Shown one piece after another: positions 27,798 to 36,682 of a DNA stretch of 64,000 nt. A model generated the notes under the pieces. The model saw only the letters and a program-made list of their open reading frames with translations, was not told the origin of the DNA and made no database searches. The position numbers and the translations under genes were made by a program. The stretch is from CAYWVO01 sp964461835. GTDB taxonomy: Bacteria; Zixibacteria; MSB-5A5; WJJR01; JAJRUJ01. Position 1 is the stretch's first letter, and each line of letters opens with the position of its first letter. Location of the stretch: the NCBI GenBank assembly GCA_964461835.1, contig CAYWVO010000001.1, positions 124,001-188,000 on the forward strand, in the 5' to 3' direction.

Positions 27798-28491
27798 CGC
27801 TCGCTCCGGCGAACGGCGGCATGGTGGCATACCCCCGCGCGTGAATACCGCGCGCGGTCAGGACCCGCCAGGGTGTCGACACCAGGATACGCAGGTCCAG
27901 CCAGAGAGACCAGTGATCGACATACCAGATATCCAGATCGAATCGCTCTTTCCAGGTCAAGTCATTTCGTCCTTTGATTTGCGCCCATCCGGTAATGCCG
28001 GGCAACACCTCGTGTCGGCGTGCGTGCTTTTTCGAGTAATGCGGCAGGTACTCCGGCAGCAAGGGACGTGGCCCCACCAAACTTATCTCGCCACGCAACA
28101 CGTTGATCAACTCCGGCAGTTCATCCATACTGGTTGCCCGCAGGAATTTACCCACAGCCGTGAGGCGGTCGGCATCTGGGAGTAACCGGCCGTCCCGGTC
28201 ACGAGACTCCCGCATGGTTCGTAATTTCCAAATGTTGAACACCCGGCCGTTTTTCCCCGCACGCCGCTGGCAAAAAATAATGGGGCGCCCCAGGGTCATC
28301 AGTGTGAGCAGTACCGAGAGGAGAAGGACCGGGCTGAGGACAATCAGGATGATGATTGCCCCGTAAACATCCACAATCCGTTTCATTATTTGCTGCCCGG
28401 TCATGGACAGGTAATACGCAATAGCTCGGCCAAGATCAATGGCGATAGACATCCCGCTAGTGTGAATGCCGATCAGGTGCCCATTTCCCAA
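27790..28491 (-). CDS. bacterial sugar transferase (PglC/WcaJ catalytic-domain type)
   Basis: A phosphoglycosyl transferase that would load the first sugar phosphate onto undecaprenyl phosphate. One membrane segment (YGAIIILIVLSPVLLLSVLL) precedes the conserved catalytic core: FNIWKLRTMR, SMDELPELINVLRGEISLVGPRP and PGITGWAQIKGRN. It is the short monotopic form. The ORF opens at 28491 inside the ahcY 3' end, but family N-termini match better from an ATG at 28386 (MKRIVDVYG); ATGs at 28452 and 28404 are also possible, so the start is open. It is followed by an overlapping acyltransferase gene. Confidence 0.9.
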   Translation of the reverse strand: MGNGHLIGIHTSGMSIAIDLGRAIAYYLSMTGQQIMKRIVDVYGAIIILIVLSPVLLLSVLLTLMTLGRPIIFCQRRAGKNGRVFNIWKLRTMRESRDRDGRLLPDADRLTAVGKFLRATSMDELPELINVLRGEISLVGPRPLLPEYLPHYSKKHARRHEVLPGITGWAQIKGRNDLTWKERFDLDIWYVDHWSLWLDLRILVSTPWRVLTARGIHARGYATMPPFAGASDE

Positions 28492-29738
28492 GACGATAAA
28501 TACGTTTTTTGTTCAGCGGTGAGCCGATCGATTTTCACGCTCATTGACTTCAGCTTTAAGCGGGCGATTTCTTTATCAATTTTCTCCGGCATCGGGTAGA
28601 CTTTATTCTCCAGCGACGCTCCCTTCGTCGCCAGGTATTCGACACCCAGCGCCTGGTTAGCAAAACTCATGTCCATCACCATTGCCGGATGACCTTCCGC
28701 CGCTGCCAGGTTGACCAGCCGCCCTTCCGCCAGGACATGCAACCGCTTGCCGGATTTGAGGGTATGCTCGATAACTTCGTGACGCATTTCCCGTTTCTTC
28801 TTGGTGATCTTCTCTAAAGCGGGCAGATCCAATTCGGCATTAAAATGGCCGGAATTGCAGATTGTGGCGGCGTCTTTCATCTTTTCGAAATGTTCCTGGC
28901 GAATGACATTGAGGTTGCCGGTCACCGTAATGAACACATCCCCGACCCGTGCCGCTGCCGTCATGGGCATCACCTGGAACCCGTCCATCACCGCTTCCAA
29001 TCCCCGTAGCGGATCGACCTCGGTGACAATCACATGAGCACCCATGCCCCGCGCGCGGTTGGCCAAACCACGACCACACCAACCGTATCCGGCAATCACC
29101 ACTGTTGAACCGGCTAACAGCATATTGGTGGCCCGGAGGATGCCATCGATGGTTGACTGTCCGGTACCATAGCGGTTATCAAAAAAATGTTTTGTGCTCG
29201 AGTCATTGATGGCCACCATCGGGAACCGTAATGCCCCATCCTTTTCCATGGCCCGCAGACGAATAACTCCCGTCGTGGTCTCCTCCAGACCGCCGATGAG
29301 ATTTGGCGGCAGTGTTTTTTTCTTGTGCAATGTCGAGACCAGATCGGCACCATCGTCAATGGTCACGTGTGGTTCGATAGCCAGGGCATCGTTGATATGC
29401 TGGTAATACCGGCGGTTGTCCTCTCCCCGTACGGCGAAGACCGAAACGCCCTCGTCCGCCACCAATGATGCGGCGACATCGTCCTGTGTCGACAAGGGAT
29501 TGGAGGCGCACAGGGACAGGCGGGCGCCACCTGCTTTCAGTGTGCGCATAAGATTGGCGGTTTCGGTGGTGACGTGCAGACAGCAGGCCACGTGCAGGTC
29601 ACGCAAGGGCTTGTCCGCCCGAAACCGTTCCCGCATCAAGCGCAAGACCGGCATATTGCGTTCGGCCCATTCAATGCGAAGTTTACCTTTTCCGGCCAGC
29701 TTGCGGTCAGCTATATCGTTGGGTACTTTTTTTGCCAT
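28473..29738 (-). CDS. ahcY: S-adenosylhomocysteine hydrolase
   Basis: A 421-residue NAD-dependent enzyme splitting S-adenosylhomocysteine into adenosine and homocysteine. The NAD site is GYGWCGRGLANRARGMGAHV, and AACCLHVTTETANL-type residues (HVACCLHVTTETANLM) mark the substrate domain. The C-terminus ends YLSSWEMGT, lacking the Tyr-Arg-Tyr tail found in eukaryotic and many proteobacterial enzymes; this resembles the archaeal/Thermotoga-type short form. It lies 24 bases downstream of metK, giving a compact methyl-cycle pair. Confidence 0.96.
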   Translation of the reverse strand: MAKKVPNDIADRKLAGKGKLRIEWAERNMPVLRLMRERFRADKPLRDLHVACCLHVTTETANLMRTLKAGGARLSLCASNPLSTQDDVAASLVADEGVSVFAVRGEDNRRYYQHINDALAIEPHVTIDDGADLVSTLHKKKTLPPNLIGGLEETTTGVIRLRAMEKDGALRFPMVAINDSSTKHFFDNRYGTGQSTIDGILRATNMLLAGSTVVIAGYGWCGRGLANRARGMGAHVIVTEVDPLRGLEAVMDGFQVMPMTAAARVGDVFITVTGNLNVIRQEHFEKMKDAATICNSGHFNAELDLPALEKITKKKREMRHEVIEHTLKSGKRLHVLAEGRLVNLAAAEGHPAMVMDMSFANQALGVEYLATKGASLENKVYPMPEKIDKEIARLKLKSMSVKIDRLTAEQKTYLSSWEMGT

Positions 29739-29762
29739 CGGTGATGACCTTTCTTGTCTGAG

Positions 29763-30923
29763 TTATGCCAATCGTTTCAGGTCCGTGGCTATGTCGGTCC
29801 GTTCCCAGGGGAATCCGTCTTCTTCACGACCAAAATGACCATACGCGGCGGTTTTCACGTATTTACATTTGCGCAAATCGAGCACTTCAATGATACCATG
29901 AGGTGTCAGGGGAAAGAGCTTCGTGACCAGTTCCCGAATGCGTTCTTCCGGGACCTGCTCGGTCCGATCACACCAGATCATGACCGACACGGGTTCAGCG
30001 ACCCCGATTGCATAGGCCAATTGGACGGTACATTTCTCCGCGAGGCCGGAGGCCACCACATTTTTGGCAATATACCGCGCCATGTAGGACGCTGAGCGGT
30101 CAACTTTCGTCGGATCTTTGCCGGAGAACGCTCCCCCTCCGTGCGCCGCCATGCCTCCGTAGGTATCTACGATCAATTTCCGGCCGGTCATTCCGGTATC
30201 CGAGCGGGGGCCACCAATAACAAACTTGCCGGTGGGATTGATGAAATATTTAGTCCGCTCATCCAGCATGTCCTTAGGCACGATCGGCCCGACGACGGCC
30301 TTGACAATCTCCTCCCGTGATTCTTGGGTGATTTGATTGCCGGTCTTGTCCAGGATTGCCGTGGTGTGCTGGCAGGAAATCACGATCGCATCGATGCGGT
30401 GCGGTTTTCCATCCCGATATTCCACCGTGACCTGGGTCTTGCCGTCCGGTCCGAGATAACTGAGAATATTTTCTTTGCGCACTTGCGCCAGTCGTCGACA
30501 CAACTTGTGCGCGAAAGAAATAGGCATCGGCATCAGTTCCGGTGTTTCATTGGTCGCGTACCCGACCATGGATCCCTGATCACCGGCGCCACCGGTATCA
30601 ACGCCCTGAGCAATGTCTTTAGATTGCGGGCCGATAGCGTTGAGAATCGCGCAGGCCTGCGCATCGAAGCCAAACTCCGGCCGAGTGTACCCGATCTGGG
30701 CGATCAGGTCCCGCACGAGATTTGGGATTTCCACATAGGCATCCGTGGTGATCTCGCCGCCCACAATCACCAGCCCCGTGGCAATAAATGTTTCACAGGC
30801 CACACGGCCGGTGGCATCCTGTTCCAATACGGCATCAAGTACCGCGTCCGATATCTGGTCGCAGACCTTGTCCGGATGTCCTTCGGTTACTGATTCGGAT
30901 GTGAAAAGAAAGTCCCCCGGCAT
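29763..30923 (-). CDS. metK: S-adenosylmethionine synthetase
   Basis: A 386-residue methionine adenosyltransferase making SAM from methionine and ATP. Signature blocks GAGDQGSMVGYATNET and GGGAFSGKDPTKVDRSASY are intact, as is the N-terminal FTSESVTEGHPDKVCDQISD. The gene lies between a sugar nucleotidyltransferase gene (35 bases upstream) and ahcY. No SAM riboswitch can fit in the 35-base gap, so any control by SAM would have to come from the promoter beyond 31936. Confidence 0.97.
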   Translation of the reverse strand: MPGDFLFTSESVTEGHPDKVCDQISDAVLDAVLEQDATGRVACETFIATGLVIVGGEITTDAYVEIPNLVRDLIAQIGYTRPEFGFDAQACAILNAIGPQSKDIAQGVDTGGAGDQGSMVGYATNETPELMPMPISFAHKLCRRLAQVRKENILSYLGPDGKTQVTVEYRDGKPHRIDAIVISCQHTTAILDKTGNQITQESREEIVKAVVGPIVPKDMLDERTKYFINPTGKFVIGGPRSDTGMTGRKLIVDTYGGMAAHGGGAFSGKDPTKVDRSASYMARYIAKNVVASGLAEKCTVQLAYAIGVAEPVSVMIWCDRTEQVPEERIRELVTKLFPLTPHGIIEVLDLRKCKYVKTAAYGHFGREEDGFPWERTDIATDLKRLA

Positions 30924-30958
30924 GTATACCCCCGTATCCCCTCGAAGTCTAATAAGGT

Positions 30959-31936
30959 TTAGTGATAGCCTATGTCCGAAAAATCGCCAACATTCAAGTG
31001 CGATAATCGTCCGGTGACACTGGCCGCATTGCCGATCATCGATTGTTCCAACACCGCATGCTGCACTGCGGCGCCTGCACCAATTATGGTGTCGCGAATG
31101 ATCGACTCGCGGACGACTGCACGGTCTCCGACTGAGGCATAGGGACCGATTATAGAGTTGGTAATTTCAGCGCTGGCGGCCACGTAGGATGGTGGCAGAA
31201 TCACTGATCCCTCCCGCTGTGGTGTTTCCGAATCCCTATCGAGCAGGTGCCGGTTGGTTTCCAGGAGGGTCTCCAGCTTGCCGCAGTCAAACCAGCCCCG
31301 GACTTTGTGCGGCACCATTACCGATCCCCGTTCAACCATCATTTGCAACGCGTCGGTGATTTGATACTCACCGCGCGTCTTCTGTTCGCGGGAAATGAGT
31401 TCGTGTAAACATTCCGTCAGCAGCAATGTGTTGGAGATACCATAGATTCCGATCACCGCGAGGTTGGATGGCGGATCATCCGGCTTTTCCACCAGCCGGG
31501 TAATTTTGCCGTCAACCAGTTCGACCAAGCCAAAGCGCTTCGGGTCATCGACTTCCCGAACGCCAAGCACATCGTGTTCCGGTTGCACAAAATGGGAGAA
31601 ATCAGTCTCGAGAATGGTATCACCAAGAACGATGAGTACCGGGTCGTCCTCTATATCCTGAAGCGCGAGGTGCACCGCGAAGCCCAACCCCAGGAGTTCG
31701 TCCTGTTGCACATATCGGACATTTAGCCGGTAGTTGTTATTGACATAATCCTGAACCATCCCACCGAGAAAGCCGGTAACGATTAGGTACTCATCGACAT
31801 TTTCCAACGGCAGCAGTCGATCGATGATATGCGCGAGGATGGGCTTGCCCGCTACCGGGAGTAAGGCCTTGGGAGCAGTATGCGTGTGGGGTCGAAGTCG
31901 AGTACCGATGCCCGCTGCTGGGATTATCACTTTCAT
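30959..31936 (-). CDS. sugar-phosphate nucleotidyltransferase with C-terminal beta-helix
   Basis: A 325-residue NDP-sugar pyrophosphorylase. The nucleotide-binding motif is AAGIGTRLRPHTHTAPKALL; VLGDTI and LVEKPDD follow as in glucose-1-phosphate thymidylyl- or uridylyltransferases. The last ~80 residues form hexapeptide-type repeats (ITNSIIGPYASVGDRAVV), as in long RmlA-like or archaeal bifunctional enzymes. The base and sugar specificity cannot be read. It heads an operon with metK, ahcY and two glycan genes, so it may provide the activated sugar for the PglC/PglD-like pair (inference). Confidence 0.9.
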   Translation of the reverse strand: MKVIIPAAGIGTRLRPHTHTAPKALLPVAGKPILAHIIDRLLPLENVDEYLIVTGFLGGMVQDYVNNNYRLNVRYVQQDELLGLGFAVHLALQDIEDDPVLIVLGDTILETDFSHFVQPEHDVLGVREVDDPKRFGLVELVDGKITRLVEKPDDPPSNLAVIGIYGISNTLLLTECLHELISREQKTRGEYQITDALQMMVERGSVMVPHKVRGWFDCGKLETLLETNRHLLDRDSETPQREGSVILPPSYVAASAEITNSIIGPYASVGDRAVVRESIIRDTIIGAGAAVQHAVLEQSMIGNAASVTGRLSHLNVGDFSDIGYH

Positions 31937-32243
31937 GTTATGTCCTTACGATAGATTCGGCCACGCATTGGCACAAACAATTGGGGCATAAAACAGAGAA
32001 TTTGGATTCAGAACAAGCAAAAAAGCTGTTTTTGGGCCGGGATGGCCCAGGGAGAACGACAATGATTTACGCTTGGCGGGAAACACAACCAACTGCTCCA
32101 CGTGTGGCGAAGTATATGAGGTGTGGCACCCAGTGTCGTATCGGCCTTGGGGATTGAACTGGCGCAGTTCACTCTTGACATGGGCCGGAACCGATGTACT
32201 ATGCCTGATCGTTCCGGACGTGACACAAGCGCAGGAGCAGGAT
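31937..32243. other. divergent intergenic region with promoter
   Basis: About 300 bases without a convincing gene between the leftward nucleotidyltransferase operon and the rightward barrel gene. It holds a short inverted repeat TGGGCC/GGCCCA at 32033-32049 and the rightward promoter candidate at 32175-32202. A frame open from 32073 crosses it but has no family-like residues until 32244. Confidence 0.6.
32175..32202 (+). promoter_or_regulatory. probable sigma-70 promoter of the barrel/gap region
   Basis: A perfect TTGACA (32175-32180), 16-base spacer and TACTAT (32197-32202) lie about 40 bases before the GTG start at 32244. Confidence 0.5.
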
Positions 32244-32945
32244 GTGAGACCATTGCTCGAACACGCTGCCGACGCAGTCAGACTCGTACTGATTTCGTGT
32301 CTGGTGGTAATCGTACTCGCAGGGACCCTCCAGGCTCAGGAACAACGTGATTTAGTCGGCAAGAATATGGTGGGTGTGCGTCTCGGCCCGTGGCTGGCGG
32401 ACGGCCTGACGGCGGACTTCGAATCAGACCCAGTGCGGCTTTTTACCAGCGCAACCGCTTTCCACCTGGAATTCTTTTATTTGTACCAACTCAAAGGCGT
32501 TTTGTATTTGGACCTCATGTTTGGGGGCACGTCCCGCGGCGATATTCGCATCGATTACCAAAGTTCCACGGGATTTGAAAACGGCGTGGGCACCGCGGGT
32601 GTTTATCCGCTCAGTGTGGGAATCAACCTGTTCCCATTGGCTAATCAGGAAAACCAACAAATCCAACCTTTTGTCGGAACGGGGGGATCGATCATTATCG
32701 GCACCGAAACAATCACTACCAGCGGCTACAGGCAGCGTTTTGGTAGTTTCATTGGCATCAAGTCCGAATCACGTGAGGCCATCGGCTGGTATGCCTCGGG
32801 TGGGGTGAACTGGCTGGTGTCACCGAAAATTGTTTTGACGGCCATGGGCAAATATCAATCAGCAAAATTCAGCAAGGAATTAGTAGGGGTGAAGGATTTT
32901 TCCGGCACCCAGATCTTATTCGGGGCGGCATACGCGTACCGGTAG
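32244..32945 (+). CDS. predicted outer-membrane beta-barrel protein, 233 aa
   Basis: After a signal peptide (LVLISCLVVIVLAGTLQA) the rest alternates polar and aromatic residues with frequent glycines and turn-rich loops, as in small 8-stranded barrels. Examples are the segments VGVRLGPWLADG and FHLEFFYLYQL, and the protein ends ILFGAAYAYR. The GTG at 32244 has AGGAG six bases upstream and directly begins the signal peptide; a start at 32073 would add 57 implausible residues. The function is unknown. It sits 54 bases before gap and may share its transcript. Confidence 0.75.
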   Translation: MRPLLEHAADAVRLVLISCLVVIVLAGTLQAQEQRDLVGKNMVGVRLGPWLADGLTADFESDPVRLFTSATAFHLEFFYLYQLKGVLYLDLMFGGTSRGDIRIDYQSSTGFENGVGTAGVYPLSVGINLFPLANQENQQIQPFVGTGGSIIIGTETITTSGYRQRFGSFIGIKSESREAIGWYASGGVNWLVSPKIVLTAMGKYQSAKFSKELVGVKDFSGTQILFGAAYAYR

Positions 32946-32999
32946 ACAACCACCGGCACCGGTATACGGCACCCGTTTCTTCTTAAGGAGGGTCTCACC

Positions 33000-33995
33000 G
33001 TGGGAGTGAAAGTTGGGATTAATGGATTTGGTCGAATTGGACGGCTGGTTTACCGCGCGGCAATGGACAACGATCAGATCGATATCGTCGCCGTGAACGA
33101 CATCACCAATGCCGAAACCCTGGCACATTTGCTCAAGTATGACTCAATTCATGGTGTGCTGCCGACGGCAGTTAAAGCTTCCGGGGACACCATTACCTGC
33201 GATAATGATTCGTTCAAGGTCCTTGCCGAGCGGGACCCGGCCAAACTGCCGTGGGGCGATCTCGACGTCGATATCGTGGTTGAATCAACCGGGCTGTTCC
33301 GCAAGCGAGATCAGGCCGCCAGTCACGTCAAAGCGGGCGCCAAACGCGTCCTGATCTCCGCACCGTCGGGTGATGCAGATGGCGTGTTTGTCCTGGGTGT
33401 GAACGATGAGAAATACCAGAAGGACAAACACCAGATCATTTCTATCGGTTCCTGCACGACCAATTGTCTCGCACCGGTGACCAAAGTGCTCAATGACAGC
33501 TTCACGATTAAGCACGGGTTTATGACCACCATCCACGCGTACACGAATGACCAGCGAATTCTCGATTTGCCGCATAAAGACCTGCGTCGTGCCCGGGCAG
33601 CTGCGCAGTCGGCGATTCCAACCTCCACCGGCGCTGCCAAGGCCATCGGGCAGGTGATTCCAGAGGTGGAGGGCAAACTCGACGGCTTCGCTGTGCGCAT
33701 CCCGGTCGGGTGTGGCTCTCTGGTTGATCTAACCGTCGTGACTGAAAAATCAGCGACTGCCGATTCGGTCAACGCAGCGATGAAGAAAGCTGCCGACGGC
33801 CGGATGAAGGGCTATCTGGAATATTGTAATGATCCGGTTGTCTCGGCCGATATCATCCACAATCCCCATTCATCGGTGTTCGACGCCCTGACCACGAAAG
33901 TTATCGACGATAAACTGGTAAAGATCCTTTCCTGGTATGATAATGAGTGGGGCTTTTCCTGCCGGATGGTCGATATGCTTGTGAAAATGGCGTGA
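33000..33995 (+). CDS. gap: glyceraldehyde-3-phosphate dehydrogenase
   Basis: A 331-residue type-I GAPDH. The NAD site is VGINGFGRIGRLVYRAA, the catalytic Cys lies in SIGSCTTNCLAP, and the C-terminal block WYDNEWGFSCRMVDM is intact. The GTG start at 33000 is preceded by AAGGAGGG seven bases away. It converts glyceraldehyde-3-phosphate to 1,3-bisphosphoglycerate and is first in the gap-pgk-tpiA-secG-tRNA run, with only seven bases before pgk. Confidence 0.97.
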   Translation: MGVKVGINGFGRIGRLVYRAAMDNDQIDIVAVNDITNAETLAHLLKYDSIHGVLPTAVKASGDTITCDNDSFKVLAERDPAKLPWGDLDVDIVVESTGLFRKRDQAASHVKAGAKRVLISAPSGDADGVFVLGVNDEKYQKDKHQIISIGSCTTNCLAPVTKVLNDSFTIKHGFMTTIHAYTNDQRILDLPHKDLRRARAAAQSAIPTSTGAAKAIGQVIPEVEGKLDGFAVRIPVGCGSLVDLTVVTEKSATADSVNAAMKKAADGRMKGYLEYCNDPVVSADIIHNPHSSVFDALTTKVIDDKLVKILSWYDNEWGFSCRMVDMLVKMA

Positions 33996-34002
33996 GGGTA
34001 TT

Positions 34003-35193
34003 ATGGCAAAATTAAGTATCGATGACCTGCAACTGGCAGGCAAACGGGTTTTAGTGCGGGTTGACTTTAACGTGCCGCTTAAGGACGGTAAGGTTACCGA
34101 CGACACCCGTATCCAGCGGGCCTTGCCGACAATCAAAAAAATCCTGGCTGAGGGCGGTCGGGCGGTCTTGATGTCGCACCTGGGCCGTCCTAAAGGGAAG
34201 ATCGTTTCAGAAATGAGCCTGAAGCCGGTAGCCGAACATCTCGCCTCGCTGCTCAACGGACCGGTGGCATTTGCCAAGGATTGCATCGGCGCAGACGCTA
34301 AGAGCGTGGTGGGACAACTCGCCGACGGCCAGGTTGTCTTGCTGGAAAACCTCCGCTTTCACTCAGCCGAGACCGACAATGATGATGAATTTGCCCGGGA
34401 ATTAGCCTCATTGGGCGACGTGTATGTTAATGATGCATTCGGCACCGCGCATCGCGCCCATGCTTCCACCGATGGAGTGACCAAGCACTTCGAAAAACGA
34501 GCTGCGGGTTACCTGATGCTGAAGGAAATCGATTTCCTGGGGCGACTGCTGGAGGGATTCGAGCGCCCGTATGTCGCGGTTTTGGGTGGCGCCAAAATCT
34601 CGGGCAAAATTGAAGTTATCCAAAATCTGCTGGACCGCGTCGATTCTCTGCTCATCGGGGGAGGCATGGCGTTTACGTTTCTCAAAGCGCAAGGCCACTC
34701 TGTTGGGCAATCACTGCTGGAAGAGGATAAAGTCGAATTGGCGGGGAAAATTCTCGCCAACGGTAAATCCGGCGATAAACTGCACTTGCCGAGCGATTTT
34801 GTCTGCGCGCCGGAGATATCGTCTCAGGCAAAGGCCGAGACCTACCCGGCGGATAAGCTGCCGGATGATCAGAAGGGACTCGATGTCGGGCGTGAGACCT
34901 TGACTGAGTTCTCCCGCATAATCAAACGCGCGCAGACCATTTTCTGGAACGGGCCGATGGGTGTGTTTGAGACATCACCGTTTGACAAAGGCACGCTGGT
35001 CATTGCCAATGAAATCGCCGAGGCGACCACAGCCGGCGCCACCTCTATTGTCGGTGGTGGTGATTCAGTGGCCGCAGTTAATGCTGCGGGAGTAGCCGAT
35101 TCGCTTTCGCACGTTTCGACCGGTGGAGGCGCGTCACTGGAATTCGCCGAGGGCAAGACATTACCCGGCATTGCGGCACTGTCTGAGAAGTAA
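34003..35193 (+). CDS. pgk: phosphoglycerate kinase
   Basis: A 396-residue monofunctional kinase forming ATP from 1,3-bisphosphoglycerate. The N-terminal substrate motif is RVLVRVDFNVPL, the hinge region includes YVAVLGGAKISGKIEV, and the C-terminal nucleotide loop is SIVGGGDSVAAV. There is no fusion to triosephosphate isomerase as in Thermotoga; tpiA is a separate gene after a 100-base structured spacer. Confidence 0.97.
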   Translation: MAKLSIDDLQLAGKRVLVRVDFNVPLKDGKVTDDTRIQRALPTIKKILAEGGRAVLMSHLGRPKGKIVSEMSLKPVAEHLASLLNGPVAFAKDCIGADAKSVVGQLADGQVVLLENLRFHSAETDNDDEFARELASLGDVYVNDAFGTAHRAHASTDGVTKHFEKRAAGYLMLKEIDFLGRLLEGFERPYVAVLGGAKISGKIEVIQNLLDRVDSLLIGGGMAFTFLKAQGHSVGQSLLEEDKVELAGKILANGKSGDKLHLPSDFVCAPEISSQAKAETYPADKLPDDQKGLDVGRETLTEFSRIIKRAQTIFWNGPMGVFETSPFDKGTLVIANEIAEATTAGATSIVGGGDSVAAVNAAGVADSLSHVSTGGGASLEFAEGKTLPGIAALSEK

Positions 35194-35206
35194 GCGGAAT
35201 ATGTAG

Positions 35207-35257
35207 GTCGAAACACTTAAGGCCCCGGCCCATTCGGGCGGGGGACGCGGTTTCGAC
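35207..35257 (+). promoter_or_regulatory. intercistronic hairpin between pgk and tpiA
   Basis: An outer inverted repeat GTCGAAAC (35207-35214) / GTTTCGAC (35250-35257) encloses a second GC-rich stem, CCCCGGCCC / GGGCGGGG, with an ATTC loop and one bulged G. No T-run follows, so it is not a simple terminator; it may protect the pgk 3' end, mark a processing site or attenuate tpiA expression. Confidence 0.55.
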
Positions 35258-35295
35258 ACCATCCTCTGTCATCAAGTTGAACTGGTGAGGAACGT

Positions 35296-36051
35296 ATGCG
35301 AAAACCGCTGATAGCAGGTAACTGGAAAATGAACCTCGGCCCGCCCGCCGCGGCGGACTTGATCCATGAGCTGCATCTCCGTTCCGAGGGCTGGCCGGAT
35401 GTTGATGTCTTAGTCTGTCCCCCGTTTGTGTCAATTCCGAGCGTGGCCGAGGCCCTGGTGGGTTTGACGATCATGTTGGGCGCCCAGAACATGCATGAAA
35501 AGGACTCCGGGGCGTTCACCGGCGAGATCTCGGGGGAGATGCTGTTGACGCTAGGCTGCACCCACGTTATATTGGGCCACTCCGAGCGCAGGCAGATGTT
35601 CGGGGAAACCGATGACGGTGTCAATGCCAAGACTAAGGCGGCGCTGGGACACGGTTTAATCCCCATCGTTTGCGTGGGAGAAACGTTAGAAGAACGGGAA
35701 GCCGGCAAAACGGAAGAGACAGTCTTTGCCCAATTACAAGGTTGTTTTGCCGGGCTGACCGAGGAAAAGATGAAATTGGTGATTATTGCCTATGAGCCGG
35801 TGTGGGCCATCGGTACGGGCGAAGTCGCCACGGTCGAACAGGCGGGAGAAATGCACGCCGGGATCCGCAAGTGGCTGGCGAAAACGTACGATCAAGCTAC
35901 GGCGGATACGATCCGAATTCTCTATGGAGGATCGATGAAACCCGACAATGCCGCCGGACTGCTGGCCCATGAGGATATTGATGGTGGGCTGGTGGGTGGC
36001 GCCTCGCTGAAAGCAGATGCTTTTGATGGCATCATTCGGGCGGCCGGGTAA
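35296..36051 (+). CDS. tpiA: triosephosphate isomerase
   Basis: A 251-residue TIM barrel. Substrate Lys lies in AGNWKMNLG, the catalytic His in VILGHSERR, the catalytic Glu in AYEPVWAIGTG, and the phosphate loop is ILYGGSMKPDN. It interconverts dihydroxyacetone phosphate and glyceraldehyde-3-phosphate. AGGA precedes the ATG at a short distance. SecG follows after 35 bases. Confidence 0.97.
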   Translation: MRKPLIAGNWKMNLGPPAAADLIHELHLRSEGWPDVDVLVCPPFVSIPSVAEALVGLTIMLGAQNMHEKDSGAFTGEISGEMLLTLGCTHVILGHSERRQMFGETDDGVNAKTKAALGHGLIPIVCVGETLEEREAGKTEETVFAQLQGCFAGLTEEKMKLVIIAYEPVWAIGTGEVATVEQAGEMHAGIRKWLAKTYDQATADTIRILYGGSMKPDNAAGLLAHEDIDGGLVGGASLKADAFDGIIRAAG

Positions 36052-36086
36052 CACATTGGGACTGTGCGTGTAAGACGGAGGTACTA

Positions 36087-36584
36087 GTGTACGGATTTTT
36101 CATTGTGCTGCATATCATTATTTGTGTTGGCTTGATGATTGCAGTACTAATGCAGTCGGCGAAAGGTGAGGGTCTCGCGGGCGCGTTCGGTGGAACATCG
36201 ATGACCGGTACGGTCTTTGGTGGACGCGGTGCGGCCCCATTTTTGGCGAAAGCGACCACCGGTCTGGCGGTGGCGTTTTTCTTATCGTGTATCGTGTTGG
36301 CTTTTCTTTCCCCCGCACGGGAGCAGATACTCAGCGGAGCGCCGGGCGAATCGGCCGTGCAGAAGGCGGCACAGGAACGGGCAACACAAGCGCCACCGGC
36401 ACAGCAGCAGGCGCCGCCGGGTGAAGTACCGGGCGGACAGGGCGCCGGATCTCCGGCCGATGCTCAGGAACTGGAATTACCCCCGGCAACCGGTGAGGGG
36501 ACCGACCAGCAACAGGCGGCACCGTCCGGAGATCAGCCGGCCGAGGAAGGGGAAGAAGAAGGCTCCGGTGGTTCCGGCGGTTAA
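36087..36584 (+). CDS. secG: preprotein translocase subunit SecG with long acidic tail
   Basis: The first ~75 residues match SecG: a membrane helix (FFIVLHIIICVGLMIAVLMQ), the conserved loop GEGLAGAFGG with GRGAAPFLAKATT, and a second helix (GLAVAFFLSCIVLAFL). It helps SecYE move proteins across the inner membrane. The remaining ~85 residues are Gln/Pro/Gly/Glu-rich and disordered, longer than in most SecG proteins. The start is a GTG with GAGG six bases upstream. A tRNA-Leu gene follows after 15 bases. Confidence 0.93.
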   Translation: MYGFFIVLHIIICVGLMIAVLMQSAKGEGLAGAFGGTSMTGTVFGGRGAAPFLAKATTGLAVAFFLSCIVLAFLSPAREQILSGAPGESAVQKAAQERATQAPPAQQQAPPGEVPGGQGAGSPADAQELELPPATGEGTDQQQAAPSGDQPAEEGEEEGSGGSGG

Positions 36585-36599
36585 TGATGTGATGGACCT

Positions 36600-36682
36600 G
36601 CGGAAGTGGTGGAACTGGTAGACACGCCATCTTGAGGGGGTGGTGGGCTTTGCCTGTGCGGGTTCAAATCCCGCCTTCCGCA
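36600..36682 (+). tRNA. tRNA-Leu (anticodon GAG)
   Basis: A cloverleaf with acceptor GCGGAAG/CTTCCGC, anticodon stem CCATC/GGTGG with loop TTGAGGG (anticodon GAG at 36634-36636), a long class-II variable arm, and T-arm GCGGG TTCAAAT CCCGC. The CCA end is not encoded. It follows secG by 15 bases, the same order as secG-leuU in E. coli, where the tRNA also has a GAG anticodon. Its 3' end is duplicated at 40628. Confidence 0.95.

Noticed and set aside
30924..30958. SAM riboswitch before metK
   Set aside because: Only 35 bases separate metK from the preceding gene, too short for any SAM riboswitch class known to me, and no such fold is visible.
32073..32243. N-terminal extension of the barrel protein
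   Set aside because: Contains the promoter candidate and no signal-like start; GTG 32244 has a ribosome site and starts the signal peptide.
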